Notes under the pieces: generated by a model
Told to the model about the DNA's origin: nothing
Database searches by the model: none
What the model saw: only the letters and a program-made list of their open reading frames with translations
From: Sphingomonas sp. OK281
GTDB taxonomy: Bacteria; Pseudomonadota; Alphaproteobacteria; Sphingomonadales; Sphingomonadaceae
Direction: 5' to 3'
DNA: 64,000 bases
Assembly (NCBI RefSeq): GCF_900115295.1
Contig: NZ_FOVZ01000001.1
Span: 1,116,001 to 1,180,000 of the forward strand
Translations under genes and position numbers: made by a program
In this document: one piece after another, positions 14,145 to 23,171 of the stretch
Layout of the letters: the number at the start of each line of letters is the position of its first letter
Numbering within the stretch: position 1 is the first letter of the stretch

Positions 14145-16673
14145 ATGTCTGCGAGTTTTTCGACCTTCACGATCGCGCTTCTGCTGCAATCGGCCGCCAC
14201 GCCGGTAGCGGTACCGACCCCGCCGCTATCCGCCGTCGCGCATCCGGAAATCTGGCCGACCGCCAATGCGCGTCCGTTGCGCGATCCGAAGGTCGAGGCG
14301 CGGATCGACGCGATCATGAAACGCATGTCCGTGGAGGACAAGATCGGCCAGCTGATCCAGGTCGACATCGCCAGCATCGAGCCCTCCGACCTGCGCACCT
14401 ACAAGCTTGGCTCGATCCTCAACGGCGGCAATGCCGGCCCGCACGGCAACGACCTCGCGCCGCCGGTCGAGTGGCTGAAACTCGCCGACGACTTCTACGA
14501 CGCTTCGATGGTGCGGAGCGACGGCCGCCCCGCGATCCCCGTGATCTGGGGCACCGACGCGGTCCACGGCAACAACAACATCCCCGGCGCCACCCTATTC
14601 CCACATAATATCGGCCTCGGCGCAGCGCGCGACCGCGACCTGATGCGTGAGATCGGCCACGTCACCGCGATCGAGACCGCCGCCGCCGGTATCGACTGGA
14701 CCTTCGCACCCACGCTCGCGGTCGTCCGCGACGATCGTTGGGGCCGCACCTATGAGAGCTATTCCGAGGAGCCACAGATCCAGGCGGATTACGCCGGCGC
14801 GGTGATCGAAGGCGTCCAGGGCAAGGTCGGCACCAAGGAGTTCCTCGCACCCGACCGCGTCATCGCGACCACCAAGCACTTCCTCGGCGATGGCGGCACC
14901 GGCGGGCGCGACCAGGGCGACGCCCGCATTCCAGAAACCGTGCTGCGCGACATCCATCTCGGCGGCTACCCCGCCGCGATCGAGGCCGGCACGCAGTCGG
15001 TGATGGCCAGCTTCTCGAGCTGGAACGGCGCCAAGATGCACGGCAACAAGAGCCTGCTGACCGGCGTGCTCAAGGATCGCCTCCACTTCGACGGCTTCGT
15101 GGTCGGCGACTGGAACGGCCACGGGCAGGTCGACGGCTGCTCGAACGAGAGTTGCGCCGCGGCAATCAACGCCGGCCTCGACATGTTCATGTATTCGGGC
15201 AGCGGTTGGAAGACGCTCTACGCCAACACGCTGAAGCAGGCGCAATCGGGCGAGATCCCTGCCGCGCGCCTCGACGACGCGGTCCGCCGTATTCTCCGCG
15301 TAAAGATCCGTGCAGGCACGTTCGATCGCGGTCGCCCGTCGTCGCGCGCGCTCGCCGGCAAGATGAACCTGATCGGTGCCGCCGACCACCGCGCGATCGC
15401 CCGCCGCGCGGCACGGGAATCGATGGTTCTGCTCAAGAACGAGGGCGGCCTGCTCCCGTTGAAGCCCTCGGCCAACATCCTCGTCGCGGGCGGCGGCGCG
15501 GACAACATCCCGCAACAGGCCGGCGGCTGGTCGCTAACCTGGCAGGGCGGCGGCACCACCAACGCGAACTTCCCCAACGCCGAGACGATCTGGTCGGGGA
15601 TCAGCACCGCGGTCAAGGACGCCGGCGGCACCGCGACGCTGTCGGCGGACGGCAGCTTCGCCAAGAAGCCCGACGCGGCGATCGTCGTGTTCGGCGAACA
15701 GCCCTATGCCGAGTTCAAGGGCGACCGCCCGAACCTCGAATTCAGCCCCGAGGACAAGTCCGACCTCGACCTCCTGCGGAAATTGAAGGCGGCGGGCGTT
15801 CCGGTCGTCGCGGTGTTCCTGTCGGGTCGGCCGCTCTGGGTGAATGCCGAACTCAACGCCTCCGATGCGTTCGTCGCGGCGTTCCTGCCGGGCAGCGAAG
15901 GCGGCGGCGTGGCGGACGTGCTGTTCCGCAAGAAGGACGGCAGCGTCGCCAACGACTTCCGCGGCAAATTGAGCTTTTCCTGGCCCAAGCGTCCCGACCA
16001 GTATGTCCTGAACCGCTCCGACCCCGGCTACGACCCGCTGTTCGCGTTTGGCTACGGGCTCAGCTACGCCAAGCCGGGCAGCGTGCCGAAGCTCGACGAA
16101 ACCCGCCCTGCCGGCATGGCGGCATCGTCGAACGGCACGATCTTCGGCAAGGGCCGCGTTCCCGAGGGTTGGTCGCTCGCGCTGGTCGAGCAGGGCCAGT
16201 CGAAGGTGCGCCTGCTCGGCGTCAACGCGACGACCGCGACCAAGCGTCTCACCGCCTCCGCGGTCGACCGCCGCCGCCAGGAAGACGCGCGCGCGTTCGT
16301 CTGGACCGGCGGCCCCGCCGAAACGCGGGTCGAGGCGTCGGGCCCGCTCGACCTGACGCGCGAGAGCAACGGCGAACTCAGCCTGGTCGTCGACGTCCGC
16401 GTCGACCGCGTCGGCAGCGCACCAGTCGGTCTCGGCATGGTCAGCAACGACGGCAAGGCGATCACGGTGCCGATCACCAGGACGCTGGCCGCCGGCAAGC
16501 CGGGCGACTGGCAGCAGGTCATCGTCCCGCTGCAGTGCTTCGCCAAGCGCGGCATCGACATGGCGCACGTCACCGCGCCGTTCGTGATAGCGACCGACGG
16601 CAAGCTCGGCCTGTCGATCTCCGACGTGAAGATCGACTCCGCGCCGGTCCCGATGACGAAGTGCGGCGATTGA
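14145..16673 (+). CDS. GH3 beta-glucosidase/exo-glucanase
   Basis: Exported protein of 842 aa. The N-terminal barrel holds G-T-D-A-V-H-G and K-H-F-L-G-D-G, with the nucleophile aspartate D322 in F-V-V-G-D-W-N-G-H. The alpha/beta sandwich that follows has S-M-V-L-L-K-N-E. The last 190 or so residues form an extra beta-rich domain like that of ExoP-type exo-1,3/1,4-beta-glucanases. The enzyme removes terminal glucose from beta-gluco-oligosaccharides, here probably glucose-containing ends from glucomannan. Two adjacent ATGs exist; the second (14145) is 6 nt from GGGGAG and preferred. The gap after CE2 allows a separate promoter. Confidence 0.9.
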   Translation: MSASFSTFTIALLLQSAATPVAVPTPPLSAVAHPEIWPTANARPLRDPKVEARIDAIMKRMSVEDKIGQLIQVDIASIEPSDLRTYKLGSILNGGNAGPHGNDLAPPVEWLKLADDFYDASMVRSDGRPAIPVIWGTDAVHGNNNIPGATLFPHNIGLGAARDRDLMREIGHVTAIETAAAGIDWTFAPTLAVVRDDRWGRTYESYSEEPQIQADYAGAVIEGVQGKVGTKEFLAPDRVIATTKHFLGDGGTGGRDQGDARIPETVLRDIHLGGYPAAIEAGTQSVMASFSSWNGAKMHGNKSLLTGVLKDRLHFDGFVVGDWNGHGQVDGCSNESCAAAINAGLDMFMYSGSGWKTLYANTLKQAQSGEIPAARLDDAVRRILRVKIRAGTFDRGRPSSRALAGKMNLIGAADHRAIARRAARESMVLLKNEGGLLPLKPSANILVAGGGADNIPQQAGGWSLTWQGGGTTNANFPNAETIWSGISTAVKDAGGTATLSADGSFAKKPDAAIVVFGEQPYAEFKGDRPNLEFSPEDKSDLDLLRKLKAAGVPVVAVFLSGRPLWVNAELNASDAFVAAFLPGSEGGGVADVLFRKKDGSVANDFRGKLSFSWPKRPDQYVLNRSDPGYDPLFAFGYGLSYAKPGSVPKLDETRPAGMAASSNGTIFGKGRVPEGWSLALVEQGQSKVRLLGVNATTATKRLTASAVDRRRQEDARAFVWTGGPAETRVEASGPLDLTRESNGELSLVVDVRVDRVGSAPVGLGMVSNDGKAITVPITRTLAAGKPGDWQQVIVPLQCFAKRGIDMAHVTAPFVIATDGKLGLSISDVKIDSAPVPMTKCGD

Positions 16674-18487
16674 GCCGGCTTCTGCTCGGTGCGGCGGCTG
16701 TCCTGCTGACGACGGCCGCCACGCAAGCCCCGCCCGCGCCGATCAGGATCGACCAGGCGGGATTCGAGACGCGCGGTCCCAAGATCGCCGTCCTGCCATC
16801 GACGCAGGCCCAGCCACTCGCGTGGACGCTCACCGATGCGAACGGCAAGACCGTCGCGTCGGGCCAGACGATACCGGTCGGTGCCGACGCGGCCTCGGGC
16901 GAAAGCGTCCACCGGATCGACTTCGGCACGGTCCGGACGCCCGGCACCGGCTATCGCCTGCATGTCGGCGCGACCGCGAGCCACCCCTTCGCGATCGCCG
17001 ATCGCCCGTTCGCGCCGATCGCGACCGCGGCGATGGCGTTCTTCTACCAGCAGCGCAGCGGCGTCCCGATTCTTCCCGCGTTCGTCGAACGCAAGGATCT
17101 GGCCCGCCCCGCCGGCCATACGCCCGACGTCGCCACCTGCTTCGCCGGCCGCGATCAGAAGGGCGTCAAATGGCCCGGGTGCAGCTACAAGATCGATGCG
17201 ACCGGCGGCTGGTATGATGCGGGCGACCAAGGCAAATACGTCGTCAACGGCGGGGTCTCGACCTGGACGTTGCTCGATCTCCACGAGCGCCTGGCCGCCT
17301 TCGGTGACGCCAACGCCTTCGCCGATGGCCGCCTCGCGCTGCCCGAACGCGCCAACGGCAAGGACGACCTGCTCGACGAAGCCCGCGTCGAAGTCGCATT
17401 CCTGCTTGCGATGCAGATTCCCGATGGCACCAAGTTCGCCATCGCCCCGGACGCTGGCGTGGCAGGCAAGGCTATCACCCGGTTCGAGACGATCGACGCA
17501 AGTGGCCTGGTCCACACCAAGATCGCCGACGAGAACTGGACCGGCCTCCCGACAGCGCCTGCCGACGATCACGAACGCCGATTCCTCTACCCGCCCTCGA
17601 CCGCGGCAACGCTCAACATGGTCGGTGTCGCAGCACAGTGCGCGCGGGTCTGGCGAACGATCGACCCGGCCTTCGCCACCAAATGCCTCACCGCGGCGCG
17701 ACGCGGTTGGGCCGCGGCCCTTCGCCATCCGAACCTGCTCACGAGTTCGGACTTCACCGGCAGTGGCGGCTACGGCGACCCGGACGTCCGCGACGAATTC
17801 ACCTTCGCCGCCGCGCAACTCTACGCGACCACGAGCGAACCGGTTTTCCTCGATCGCCTGCGCAAGGACGGGATCTTCACCGATCCCGGCGCGGATATCG
17901 GCTGGGGCTCGCTCAGGCTGGCGGGCGCACTGACGCTGGCGACCGTGCCCGACGCGCTGCCCACGGACGATCGCGCTAAACTCCGCAGCCGGATCACCGC
18001 GCTCGCGGACGGCTTCGTCGCCGAAGGCAAGCGCATCGGCTACGGCATACCCTTTGGCGGCACCAACTATCCCTGGGGATCGAACAGCTCGATCCTCAAC
18101 CGCGCGATCGTGCTTGGCGTCGCGTGGCAGATCGACCGCAAGCCCGCCTACCGCGATGCGGTCGTGGCGAGCCTCGACTATATCCTCGGCCGCAATCCGC
18201 TCGACCGATCCTACGTCACCGGTATCGGCACGCGCCCGATGCAGCACCCGCACCACCGCTTCTGGGCCGCCGCGGCGGACAAGCGCTACCCGGCACCCCC
18301 TACCGGCGTACTATCGGGCGGCCCCAACTCCGCGGCGGCGAACGAACCCGGCCCGATGAAGGGATGCGCGCCGCAAACCTGCTGGATCGACGACTATCGC
18401 GCGTTCACCGTCAACGAAGTCGCCATAAACTGGAACGCGCCGCTGGTCTGGACCGCGGCCTTCCTCGACGCGACGCGAGGGCGCTAG
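16661..18487 (+). CDS. GH9 endoglucanase/exo-glycosidase
   Basis: Protein of 608 aa if the GTG at 16661 is used, overlapping the GH3 gene by 13 bp; this gives a good signal peptide (M-R-R-L-S-R then a hydrophobic core, T-Q-A). A TTG at 16670 is an alternative. An N-terminal Ig-like domain (to about residue 115) precedes the (alpha/alpha)6 domain. Catalytic landmarks are G-G-W-Y-D-A-G-D with D186 and D189, H-P-H-H-R, and E586 in V-N-E-V-A-I-N-W as proton donor. GH9 enzymes act on beta-1,4-glucans; some act on glucomannan or oligosaccharides. The same frame stays open about 1.5 kb upstream through GH3, but that extension is not protein-like. Its TAG stop lies in a CTAG shared with the convergent cupin gene. 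Confidence 0.88.
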   Translation: MRRLSRLLLGAAAVLLTTAATQAPPAPIRIDQAGFETRGPKIAVLPSTQAQPLAWTLTDANGKTVASGQTIPVGADAASGESVHRIDFGTVRTPGTGYRLHVGATASHPFAIADRPFAPIATAAMAFFYQQRSGVPILPAFVERKDLARPAGHTPDVATCFAGRDQKGVKWPGCSYKIDATGGWYDAGDQGKYVVNGGVSTWTLLDLHERLAAFGDANAFADGRLALPERANGKDDLLDEARVEVAFLLAMQIPDGTKFAIAPDAGVAGKAITRFETIDASGLVHTKIADENWTGLPTAPADDHERRFLYPPSTAATLNMVGVAAQCARVWRTIDPAFATKCLTAARRGWAAALRHPNLLTSSDFTGSGGYGDPDVRDEFTFAAAQLYATTSEPVFLDRLRKDGIFTDPGADIGWGSLRLAGALTLATVPDALPTDDRAKLRSRITALADGFVAEGKRIGYGIPFGGTNYPWGSNSSILNRAIVLGVAWQIDRKPAYRDAVVASLDYILGRNPLDRSYVTGIGTRPMQHPHHRFWAAAADKRYPAPPTGVLSGGPNSAAANEPGPMKGCAPQTCWIDDYRAFTVNEVAINWNAPLVWTAAFLDATRGR

Positions 18488-19500
18488 AGCCGTTCCAGCG
18501 TCCGCGCGAGGTATCCGCGGATCGCGTCGGTCCGCTCCGGCGACGGGCTTCCGAGTACGCCGCGCATCGCTTCGGGCAGATGCGCGGCCGCGTCCTGCGC
18601 CGCGTCTCCGAACACGTATTGATCGAACCACCCCCGCACCGCCGCGCGCTCACCCGCCGGCAGGTCGCGGATCGCGAGGATCGCGTGGATCAGCGCGGGG
18701 AACGGCGACGCCGCGCCCGCCTGTCCCCACCAGTAATTGACGAGCACGTTGAACCGCCCGAGCGCCTTCACGTCGTGCCACCACATCGACGGTATGAAGA
18801 TCGCATCGCCCGGCTCCAGCACGGTCACCTGCATCTGCGCGCGCGCCTCGGCGAACCGGGGGTAACGCTGCAGGTCGGGCGCCTCGAGATCGACCAGGCT
18901 GACCGGCTGGCCGGCGATCGTCACGTCGAGCGGCCCGACATACAGGTTCGGCCCCTGCTCGGGCGGAAACAGGCAAAACCGTCGCCGCCCCGCGACCACG
19001 ACCGCGACATTGCTGGATACGTCGTAATGCGTCGAGACGCGGCTGTCGTTGCCGATCCACACCCGCGGCACCGCATCGGGAGTCGGCAACGGCAGGACGT
19101 TCGCCTCGGCCCAGCCCGGCAGGAACTCGCCCGCCGCGGCAGCGCCGGCATAGATGGCAGGCGCACCCGTCACCCCCTGCAGCGCGATGAGCTGGTCCAC
19201 CAGTGTCGGGATCGGCGCCTTGGCACGCTCGAAATTGAACCCGCTCAGGTCGTCGTCATAGAAAAACCGCCCGCGCACGTCGCTCTGTGCGACCATGACG
19301 TCGGCCGATCGTCCGCCATCGAACGACACGATATGATCGCCGATCGCGCGATCGGATCGCTGCGCCGCCCGCACCGCCGGCCAGTCCGCCGCAAGCCCGC
19401 GCATGACCACGGGACGGTAGCCATGCGCGATCTCGGCTTCGAACCGGACCGCGTCGATCGCGCCGGTTTCGGCAACCGGCAAGCCAGGGATCTCGCTCAT
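18484..19500 (-). CDS. Cupin-like/JmjC-fold oxygenase-type protein
   Basis: Protein of 338 aa of the cupin_8 (JmjC-like) family. The predicted Fe(II) site is H158-Y-D160 in S-T-H-Y-D-V-S-S-N, with H242 in M-W-W-H-D-V as the third ligand. Such proteins are 2-oxoglutarate-dependent hydroxylases or unexplained relatives. Genes of this type recur beside sugar TonB receptors and halogenase-family genes in sphingomonads and Caulobacter relatives, but the substrate is unknown. It lies 37 bp downstream of the big TonB receptor and is probably co-transcribed with it. It ends in the CTAG that also stops the GH9 gene on the other strand. Confidence 0.82.
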   Translation of the reverse strand: MSEIPGLPVAETGAIDAVRFEAEIAHGYRPVVMRGLAADWPAVRAAQRSDRAIGDHIVSFDGGRSADVMVAQSDVRGRFFYDDDLSGFNFERAKAPIPTLVDQLIALQGVTGAPAIYAGAAAAGEFLPGWAEANVLPLPTPDAVPRVWIGNDSRVSTHYDVSSNVAVVVAGRRRFCLFPPEQGPNLYVGPLDVTIAGQPVSLVDLEAPDLQRYPRFAEARAQMQVTVLEPGDAIFIPSMWWHDVKALGRFNVLVNYWWGQAGAASPFPALIHAILAIRDLPAGERAAVRGWFDQYVFGDAAQDAAAHLPEAMRGVLGSPSPERTDAIRGYLARTLERL

Positions 19501-19537
19501 CGCGTGCGTGTAATCCCTGGCCCCGGATCCCGCTACC

Positions 19538-22500
19538 TCAGAAGGTCATGCGCGCCGACAGCGTGTACGACCGGTCGTTCTTGAAGAAGCTGCGTGGTGC
19601 TTCGAGCCCCGCGCCGTTCAGCAGGAAGTTGGTCCTGGTCGTCTCGTCGAGCAGGTTCGACGCGGTCACGCCCAGCTTGAAGTGCTCGTTCACCGTCACG
19701 AACGCCGATGCGTCGAGCTGGCCGGTAGGCAACGCGTAGACCGGCAGATACGGGAAGCAGCAATCGCGGTTGGTCAGCAGGAACTTCGAGCGCCAGCTAT
19801 ACGCGACACGCGCATAGAACGGACCCTTGTCGTAGAAGCCGGCGACGTTGACGGTATGCTTCGACAGGCCCTGCAACGGCAAGTTGTCGTAGAGACCGGC
19901 GACGTCCTGCGGCGGACGACTGCCGTCGGCCGAGCCATTGGCGGGCACCGGGTTGGGGATCTTGCCGGCCTTCACATAGGTGTAGTTCGCCTGCATGCCG
20001 AGGCCGCTGAGCACACCGGGCAGGAAGTCGAAGGTCTGCTGGTATGCGAGTTCGGCGCCCTTGATCCGCGACTTGCCCTTGACGTTGGCGGGGCCGTTGA
20101 CCTGCACGTCGAACGTCTGGCCGTTGTTGGTCAGCGTCCGCGTATAGCCGAAATTGTCGACGATGATGTTCGACAACGTCTTCTGGAACAGCGTCGCGGT
20201 CAGCGAGCCCACCTTCGAGAAATACCACTCGCTGGTCAGGTCGAACTGGGTGGCCTCGACCGGGCGCAGGAACGGGTTCTGCGACGACGCCGAGAACTGG
20301 TAGTTGCCCGCCGTGTTGCCGGACGAGACGCCGACGCCGACGAAGTTTCGCAGATCGCCGAAGTTCGGCCGTGAGATCGCCTTCGATCCGGCTGCGCGGA
20401 ACAGCAAGGTCGGCGTGACCTGAAGCTTCACGTTCGCGCTAGGCAGCCAGAAATTGAACTTCTGCTTGGCGATATCGGGCGTCGAGCCTCCGTTCGCATA
20501 AGCGATGATCGCCGCCTGCTGCGCTGCGGACACGGTGCAGATCGCGTTGATCGTTCCCGATGCTGGCGGCTTGTCGCGCTGCGACTGGCAGAAACCGCCG
20601 ACATCCTTCGAGTACGCGACACCGGCCGGGTTGAGCCCGAGGCTGGACGGATCGAAGATGCTCGTGGGCGTCGGATAGGTGAGCGAGCCGGTCGAATCAT
20701 CCTTCGTGCGGACGAAGCGCACGCCGATGTTGCCCGTCAGGCTCATGCCGTTGCCGAAATCCTCGACACCAAAATCCGCGCGGGCGTAGGCAGCCATCGT
20801 GCGCTCGCGGTTGCGGAAGAATTCGCCGTTCAGATACGCGCCGTCGGTGACCGGGGTGCCATCGGGATTCTTGCGGTCTTCCAGCGCGGTGTAGCCCCCG
20901 CCACCCAATGCGGTGATCTTGCGCAAAAGGTCGGTGAACGCGTCGTGATCGCGCAGGATATCGTCCGCGACGAACGTCGCGCTCGGCGGCATGTTGGTCT
21001 GGCCGCGGAAGAAGTTCGAGAAGCTGTGCAGCGTCTGCTGGTCCTGACCGAGCGCCGCATAGCTAACCGGGCCGTTTGCCGCCCAGGTCTCCGACAGATA
21101 GCCCCAGTTGTTGTAGTCGGCCGACCGCACCAGCTGCTTGCGGTCCGCATAGCGACCGCCGACCCGGACGTTGCGCAGGAACGCGTTGTCGCTGACGTCG
21201 AACTGGGCATCGCCGCGGAAGGCCCATTCGTGGCCGTCGTTATCCTGGCGACCGTTGAAGGCATCGCGGAAATAGATCGAGTTCGGGTTGGCGAAATAGC
21301 TCGTCGTGTCGAAGCCCGGCGTGATCGAGGTGATCTGCGGGATCTTGCCGCGCAGGTCGATCGACGTCTGGCTGAAGGTCGCGGTATCGAGGATGTCGTC
21401 GCGCACCTTGACCTTCGAGGTCGCATATTGGCCGTCGAAGTTCAGGTGAAGGCGATCGATCGGCTCGAACTTGATGTTGAGCGACTGATCCTGCGAGATC
21501 GACTTCGAGAAGAAGTGACGGTTGGATTCGGTCGTGAACACGCCGTTGGGCGAGAATTGCGACAGGACGCCGTACCCGTTCGGGCCATTGCCCTGCACGG
21601 CGCCGCTGCGCTTGCCGAGCGTGCCGCTCGTGAAGACGCCATCGTCGTCATAGGTGAAGTCCGACCCGCCGACCGGGAACACCGTGTTGGCGTCGCCGTA
21701 GTACACGTTCGGTTCGACCGTGTGCTCGAGCCAGTCCTCGGTCGATTCGGCACGTACGAACTGTGCGGTGACCAGGAGATTGCCCGAGGCGGTCTCGTAC
21801 TGCGCGGCGCCCGAATAGCCGACGCGCGTGCGATCGAAGTCCTGGGTCCGCGAACCGGCACCCAGCGGTGCGTACACCACGTTGCGGCCGGCCGGCAGCG
21901 GGAAGGAATCGAACAACGTCGACTGGTACGGCGTGCCCGCATTCAGCACGCGGCCTTCGCCGGCATCCTGGACGCCGTTACCGTTCTTGTCGTCGTTGTA
22001 GCGCGGCAGCATCGACGAGATGAACACCGAGTCCGAACGGCTGTACAGCTTCTGGTAGGTGCCGCTGGCGAGAATGCCGAACCGGCCTGCTCCGCCCAGG
22101 TCGAACTGCTTCGAGACGAGCCCGACGAACTGCGGTGCGCCACGCTTCTCGAGGTCGCCGAGGTTCATGCCGGCCGAGAGGAACAACAGGTCCTTCTTCG
22201 AATCGAACGGCTTGCGCGTGTTGATGTTGACGGTGCCGGCAATGCCGCCCTCGACCAGGTCGGCGGTGAGGTTCTTGAACACTTCGACCGAGCCGACGAT
22301 TTCCGCCGGGATATCGTTGAAACCGATCTCGCGACCGCCGCCTGCCGCAAACGCGTCACGGCCGTTGAACTCGCCGCGGACATAGCTGAGGCCGCGGATC
22401 ACGACGCCCGAACCCTGTGCGGAGTAATGCGCGGAGTCGTTGGGGGCGGCAAAGCGGCTGATCGACACGCCGGGAACGCGCTGCAATGCTTCGTTGACCG

Positions 22501-22921
22501 AGCGATCGGGCAGTGCGCCGATGTCTTCCGCGGTGATCGCGTCGACGACCGTGTCGGAGTTACGCTTGATGTTCTGCGCGTTGGCCAGGCTCTGGCGGAT
22601 GCCGGTGACGACGATCTCTTCACGCTCGGGATCGGGGGTCGGGTTGCCGGCGTCCTGCGATGCGCCCGACGTGCCGGTCGTGTTGCTCGCCGAGCCGGGT
22701 GCGGTCCCTGCGGTGGCGGCGTCGAGGCTGGTCGCACCCGACGTCGTGCTTGCGACGCCCGAACCGGCCGGGGCCGGCACTGCCTGCGGATCGGCCGCAG
22801 CGGGATCGGCGACCTGCGCGAACGCCGAGGGCGCCATCACGGCGATTGCGATAACCGAAACGCTTGCGCCAATAAGACGCGACGCGCGAGCTATCGCCCG
22901 CGATGATGCAACACCAGCCAT
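19538..22921 (-). CDS. TonB-dependent receptor for oligosaccharides
   Basis: Outer-membrane receptor of 1127 aa with a signal peptide (ending S-A-F-A-Q), an Ala/Thr/Ser/Gly-rich linker (about residues 40-95), a TonB box (E-E-I-V-V-T-G-I-R-Q) and the plug sequence G-A-L-P-D-R-S-V-N-E-A-L-Q-R-V-P-G-V. It ends in the usual aromatic residue. It belongs to the large sphingomonad/Caulobacter group of carbohydrate-type receptors. From its neighbours it most likely imports mannan- or glucomannan-derived oligosaccharides released outside by the lipoprotein mannanase. AGGGG stands 6 nt before the ATG. It is divergent from the halogenase operon across a 250-bp region. Confidence 0.93.
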   Translation of the reverse strand: MAGVASSRAIARASRLIGASVSVIAIAVMAPSAFAQVADPAAADPQAVPAPAGSGVASTTSGATSLDAATAGTAPGSASNTTGTSGASQDAGNPTPDPEREEIVVTGIRQSLANAQNIKRNSDTVVDAITAEDIGALPDRSVNEALQRVPGVSISRFAAPNDSAHYSAQGSGVVIRGLSYVRGEFNGRDAFAAGGGREIGFNDIPAEIVGSVEVFKNLTADLVEGGIAGTVNINTRKPFDSKKDLLFLSAGMNLGDLEKRGAPQFVGLVSKQFDLGGAGRFGILASGTYQKLYSRSDSVFISSMLPRYNDDKNGNGVQDAGEGRVLNAGTPYQSTLFDSFPLPAGRNVVYAPLGAGSRTQDFDRTRVGYSGAAQYETASGNLLVTAQFVRAESTEDWLEHTVEPNVYYGDANTVFPVGGSDFTYDDDGVFTSGTLGKRSGAVQGNGPNGYGVLSQFSPNGVFTTESNRHFFSKSISQDQSLNIKFEPIDRLHLNFDGQYATSKVKVRDDILDTATFSQTSIDLRGKIPQITSITPGFDTTSYFANPNSIYFRDAFNGRQDNDGHEWAFRGDAQFDVSDNAFLRNVRVGGRYADRKQLVRSADYNNWGYLSETWAANGPVSYAALGQDQQTLHSFSNFFRGQTNMPPSATFVADDILRDHDAFTDLLRKITALGGGGYTALEDRKNPDGTPVTDGAYLNGEFFRNRERTMAAYARADFGVEDFGNGMSLTGNIGVRFVRTKDDSTGSLTYPTPTSIFDPSSLGLNPAGVAYSKDVGGFCQSQRDKPPASGTINAICTVSAAQQAAIIAYANGGSTPDIAKQKFNFWLPSANVKLQVTPTLLFRAAGSKAISRPNFGDLRNFVGVGVSSGNTAGNYQFSASSQNPFLRPVEATQFDLTSEWYFSKVGSLTATLFQKTLSNIIVDNFGYTRTLTNNGQTFDVQVNGPANVKGKSRIKGAELAYQQTFDFLPGVLSGLGMQANYTYVKAGKIPNPVPANGSADGSRPPQDVAGLYDNLPLQGLSKHTVNVAGFYDKGPFYARVAYSWRSKFLLTNRDCCFPYLPVYALPTGQLDASAFVTVNEHFKLGVTASNLLDETTRTNFLLNGAGLEAPRSFFKNDRSYTLSARMTF

Positions 22922-23171
22922 GATAAACCCCTAAGCATCCTTAGCGCTATCGCCGCCGCTCTTCGAGCAGACGATCTAATCGCGCTTCCCCAGATCGACG
23001 AACGTCCTTCGTTCGCCTTGCCAAGGTGTTAGGCAGCTATTTTTGAGACCACAAGTCGAATAAGACAATTTGATATACAGATGTGTCAGACGTTGCCGAT
23101 GTGTTGCTAAAGTGTAACAGGCTCGAAACGGTCCTACCGACGTAAGGGCCATAAAATGGTGTAATGAGAGG
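22922..23171. promoter_or_regulatory. Divergent promoter region, receptor/halogenase operons
   Basis: A 250-bp non-coding, locally AT-rich stretch between the leftward TonB receptor and the rightward halogenase genes. Both transcripts must start here. I saw no clear -35/-10 pair and no copy of the CAAAT-N-ATTTG palindrome. It is the natural place to look for shared control of uptake and halogenase genes. Confidence 0.5.

Noticed and set aside
15152..16660. Upstream extension of the GH9 frame through the GH3 gene
   Set aside because: The extension is Arg-rich, lies out of frame over well-conserved GH3 sequence, and the GH9 protein with signal peptide begins at 16661.
16064..18256. 730-codon minus-strand open frame under GH3/GH9
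   Set aside because: Shadow frame of high-GC coding DNA; low-complexity product, no motif, and the plus-strand proteins are clear.
20945..22906. 653-codon plus-strand open frame under the TonB receptor
   Set aside because: Antisense shadow; the minus-strand receptor has signal peptide, TonB box and plug motifs.
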